Shown here: positions 62,777-64,000 of the stretch, piece by piece
Numbering within the stretch: position 1 is the first letter of the stretch
How the letters are laid out: the number at the start of each line of letters is the position of its first letter
Assembly: GCF_029892565.1 (NCBI RefSeq)
Contig: NZ_JARXVH010000012.1
Span: 186,001 to 250,000, forward strand
Direction: 5' to 3'
Length of the DNA: 64,000 bases
Origin: Streptomyces pseudovenezuelae
GTDB taxonomy: Bacteria; Actinomycetota; Actinomycetes; Streptomycetales; Streptomycetaceae
Notes under the pieces: generated by a model
Database searches by the model: none
What the model was told of the DNA's origin: nothing
The model's input: only the letters and a program-made list of their open reading frames with translations
Program-made: the position numbers and the translations under genes

Positions 62777-62806
62777 ACCGTACAACGAGAAACTACTAAG
62801 CGGTAG
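62777..62806 (-). promoter_or_regulatory. Thioesterase promoter with possible TetR-type operator
   Basis: TACGGT (62777–62782) ends 6 nt before the ATG. Just upstream, CTAC–N6–GTAG (62793–62806, within ACTACTAAGCGGTAGC) resembles TetR-family operators. No matching regulator is adjacent. Confidence 0.4.
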
Positions 62807-62959
62807 CTTTTCCTACCTGCTGCCTCTGCGCCGCCTCCATGTCACCTCCGTGCGGCCTCCCTTCGCCTCTGGGCCATCACGGTGAGAGAGAGGCAATTTC
62901 CTGGTAAGTGTCCGTACTCGTCCGTAAACCGGGGTCGCGGCCTCGGCCTCTATAGGGGC

Positions 62960-64000
62960 ATGAGCCTTACCGGGACCGCGTTCCTCTACACGCTGATCGT
63001 GCTGTCCGTCGTCGCCGTCGTCCTTCCGCTCGCCCTGTGGTCGCGGTTGCGCGGGCCACACGCGCTGCGCGCCGCCGCACGCGTCCTGATGGTGCTGTTC
63101 GCCCAGGGCACGGCGGTCGCCCTGGTGTTCGTGCTGGTCAACAACGAGAACAACCTCTACGACAACTGGGCCGACCTGCTCGGCACGGGCGACCATGTGC
63201 AGCAGGCCGCCGACCTGGGCGCCGACGGCACCGGCGGCATCGCGCTGAAGCGACTGCCCAGGGTGGTGCAGCGGTTCACCCCCCAGTCCGACGGCGTCCG
63301 CGAGACCCAGCTCAAGGGCCGGGTGTCGGGCGTGAACGCCGAGGTCTACGTCTGGCTGCCGCCGCAGTACAACGAGCCCGCCTACCGCCATCACCGGTTC
63401 CCCGTCGTCGAGTTGCTGCCGGGCTACCCCGGCTCCGCGAAGGCCTGGTTCGGGTCGCTGCACGCCGAGAAGCAGCTCGCGCCGCTGATGCGGGACGGCA
63501 GGGTGGCGCCCTTCATCCTGGTCGCCCCGCGCACCAACCTGCTGGCCGGCGTGGACACCGGCTGCGCCAACATCCCGGGCACGGTGAACGCCGACACCTG
63601 GCTCAGCGTCGACGTGCCGAAGATGGTCACGGACAACTTCCGCGCCGCCCCCGCTCCGGCGAGCTGGGCGGTCGCCGGGTACTCGGCGGGCGGCCACTGC
63701 GCGGCCAAGCTAGCGATCGCCCACCCCGACCGCTACCGGGCGGCGATCACCATGTCCGGCTACAACGACCCGATCGGCGAACGCAACTCGCTGGCCGCGC
63801 AGAACCCGCGACTGCGGATCGCCAACAACCCGTACCTGCTGCTGCGCGAGGCCCGCACCCCGCCCCGGGTCGCCCTCTACGTCTCCGGTCAGCCGCACGA
63901 CGGCTACGAGGCCGGTGTGGCTCTCGAACACACGGCGAAGGCCCCGACGACCGTGCACGTGGTGTACATCCCGAAGAGCGCGGGCGGGCACACCATGGCG
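62960..64000 (+). CDS. Alpha/beta hydrolase-type esterase, partial at the window end
   Basis: 347 codons visible, no stop. The N-terminus has two membrane segments (TAFLYTLIVLSVVAVVLPLAL, VLMVLFAQGTAVALVFVLV). The extracellular part resembles putative esterase/antigen 85-like hydrolases: FPVVELLPGYPGSAKAWFG, VAPRTN and the nucleophile elbow in AVAGYSAGGHCA (GYSAG). The rest is outside the window. ATG 62960 has AGGGG close upstream. Upstream, GTCCGTA occurs twice (62908–62924 region), otherwise nothing. Confidence 0.8.
   Translation, partial: MSLTGTAFLYTLIVLSVVAVVLPLALWSRLRGPHALRAAARVLMVLFAQGTAVALVFVLVNNENNLYDNWADLLGTGDHVQQAADLGADGTGGIALKRLPRVVQRFTPQSDGVRETQLKGRVSGVNAEVYVWLPPQYNEPAYRHHRFPVVELLPGYPGSAKAWFGSLHAEKQLAPLMRDGRVAPFILVAPRTNLLAGVDTGCANIPGTVNADTWLSVDVPKMVTDNFRAAPAPASWAVAGYSAGGHCAAKLAIAHPDRYRAAITMSGYNDPIGERNSLAAQNPRLRIANNPYLLLREARTPPRVALYVSGQPHDGYEAGVALEHTAKAPTTVHVVYIPKSAGGHTMA

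Overview
The window is chromosomal DNA from a Streptomyces. It is very GC-rich, codon third positions are almost all G or C, GTG starts are common, and the gene order (ureC–ureAB, ilvE, leuB, proline catabolism genes, serA, ilvC, ilvN, ilvB, gatB, gatA, gatC, a c-di-GMP protein, ligA, mnmA, cysteine desulfurase) matches what I recall of the conserved core of S. coelicolor around SCO5486–SCO5527. I saw no tRNA, rRNA, CRISPR array, transposase, integrase or phage genes. No stretch over about 300 bases lacks a gene.

Layout. 1–4950: an operon of fused urease gamma/beta (ureAB), a divergent urease alpha (ureC) and an agmatine deiminase cut by the window edge, diverging from an NCS1 permease. 4979–7377: ilvE and leuB. 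7530–11546: a Tat-exported metallophosphoesterase, a 43-residue basic protein, and a LysR regulator diverging from a zinc-free MDR oxidoreductase. 11616–15572: proline catabolism (P5C dehydrogenase, proline dehydrogenase, divergent PucR-type regulator). 15597–21311: a DUF1963 protein, then two regulator/efflux pairs (MocR with an MFS pump, TetR with a 14-TM MFS pump). 21389–26926: serine and branched-chain amino acid synthesis (serA, ilvC, ilvN, ilvB) with a leader-peptide attenuator before ilvB. 26960–38383: a large GGDEF/degenerate-EAL membrane protein, a hydroxyacid dehydrogenase, an aldo/keto reductase, a PQQ-type sugar dehydrogenase lipoprotein, a LAL-type LuxR regulator and small proteins. 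38458–42747: GNAT, an MMPL transporter, a small membrane protein and a methyltransferase. 42809–46385: gatC-gatA-small protein-gatB. 46594–53613: RmdB-like GGDEF–EAL protein, ligA, a short MetE-like protein, an SDR and a LOG-like protein. 53664–58855: DUF427, mnmA, a Tat amidase, a Tat multicopper oxidase and cysteine desulfurase (which would feed sulfur to MnmA). 59007–64000: small membrane proteins, a FabR-like TetR, a low-complexity lipoprotein, a WYL regulator, a thioesterase-like protein and a truncated esterase.

Most striking. (1) The ureAB–ureC–agmatine deiminase operon has no accessory genes, an altered UreC active-site flap (Cys to Val) and a shortened substrate loop. It may be a carbamoylputrescine-processing system rather than a simple urease. 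(2) An ilvB leader peptide (MRTRILVLGKRVG) is followed by a textbook attenuator, and a second, unrecognised short leader frame precedes ilvE. (3) Two GGDEF–EAL proteins contrast sharply: one keeps GGDEF and its inhibitory site but has lost EAL, the other has an intact EAL. (4) Several genes carry a -10-like box 6–7 nt before the start codon and no ribosome site, suggesting leaderless mRNAs.
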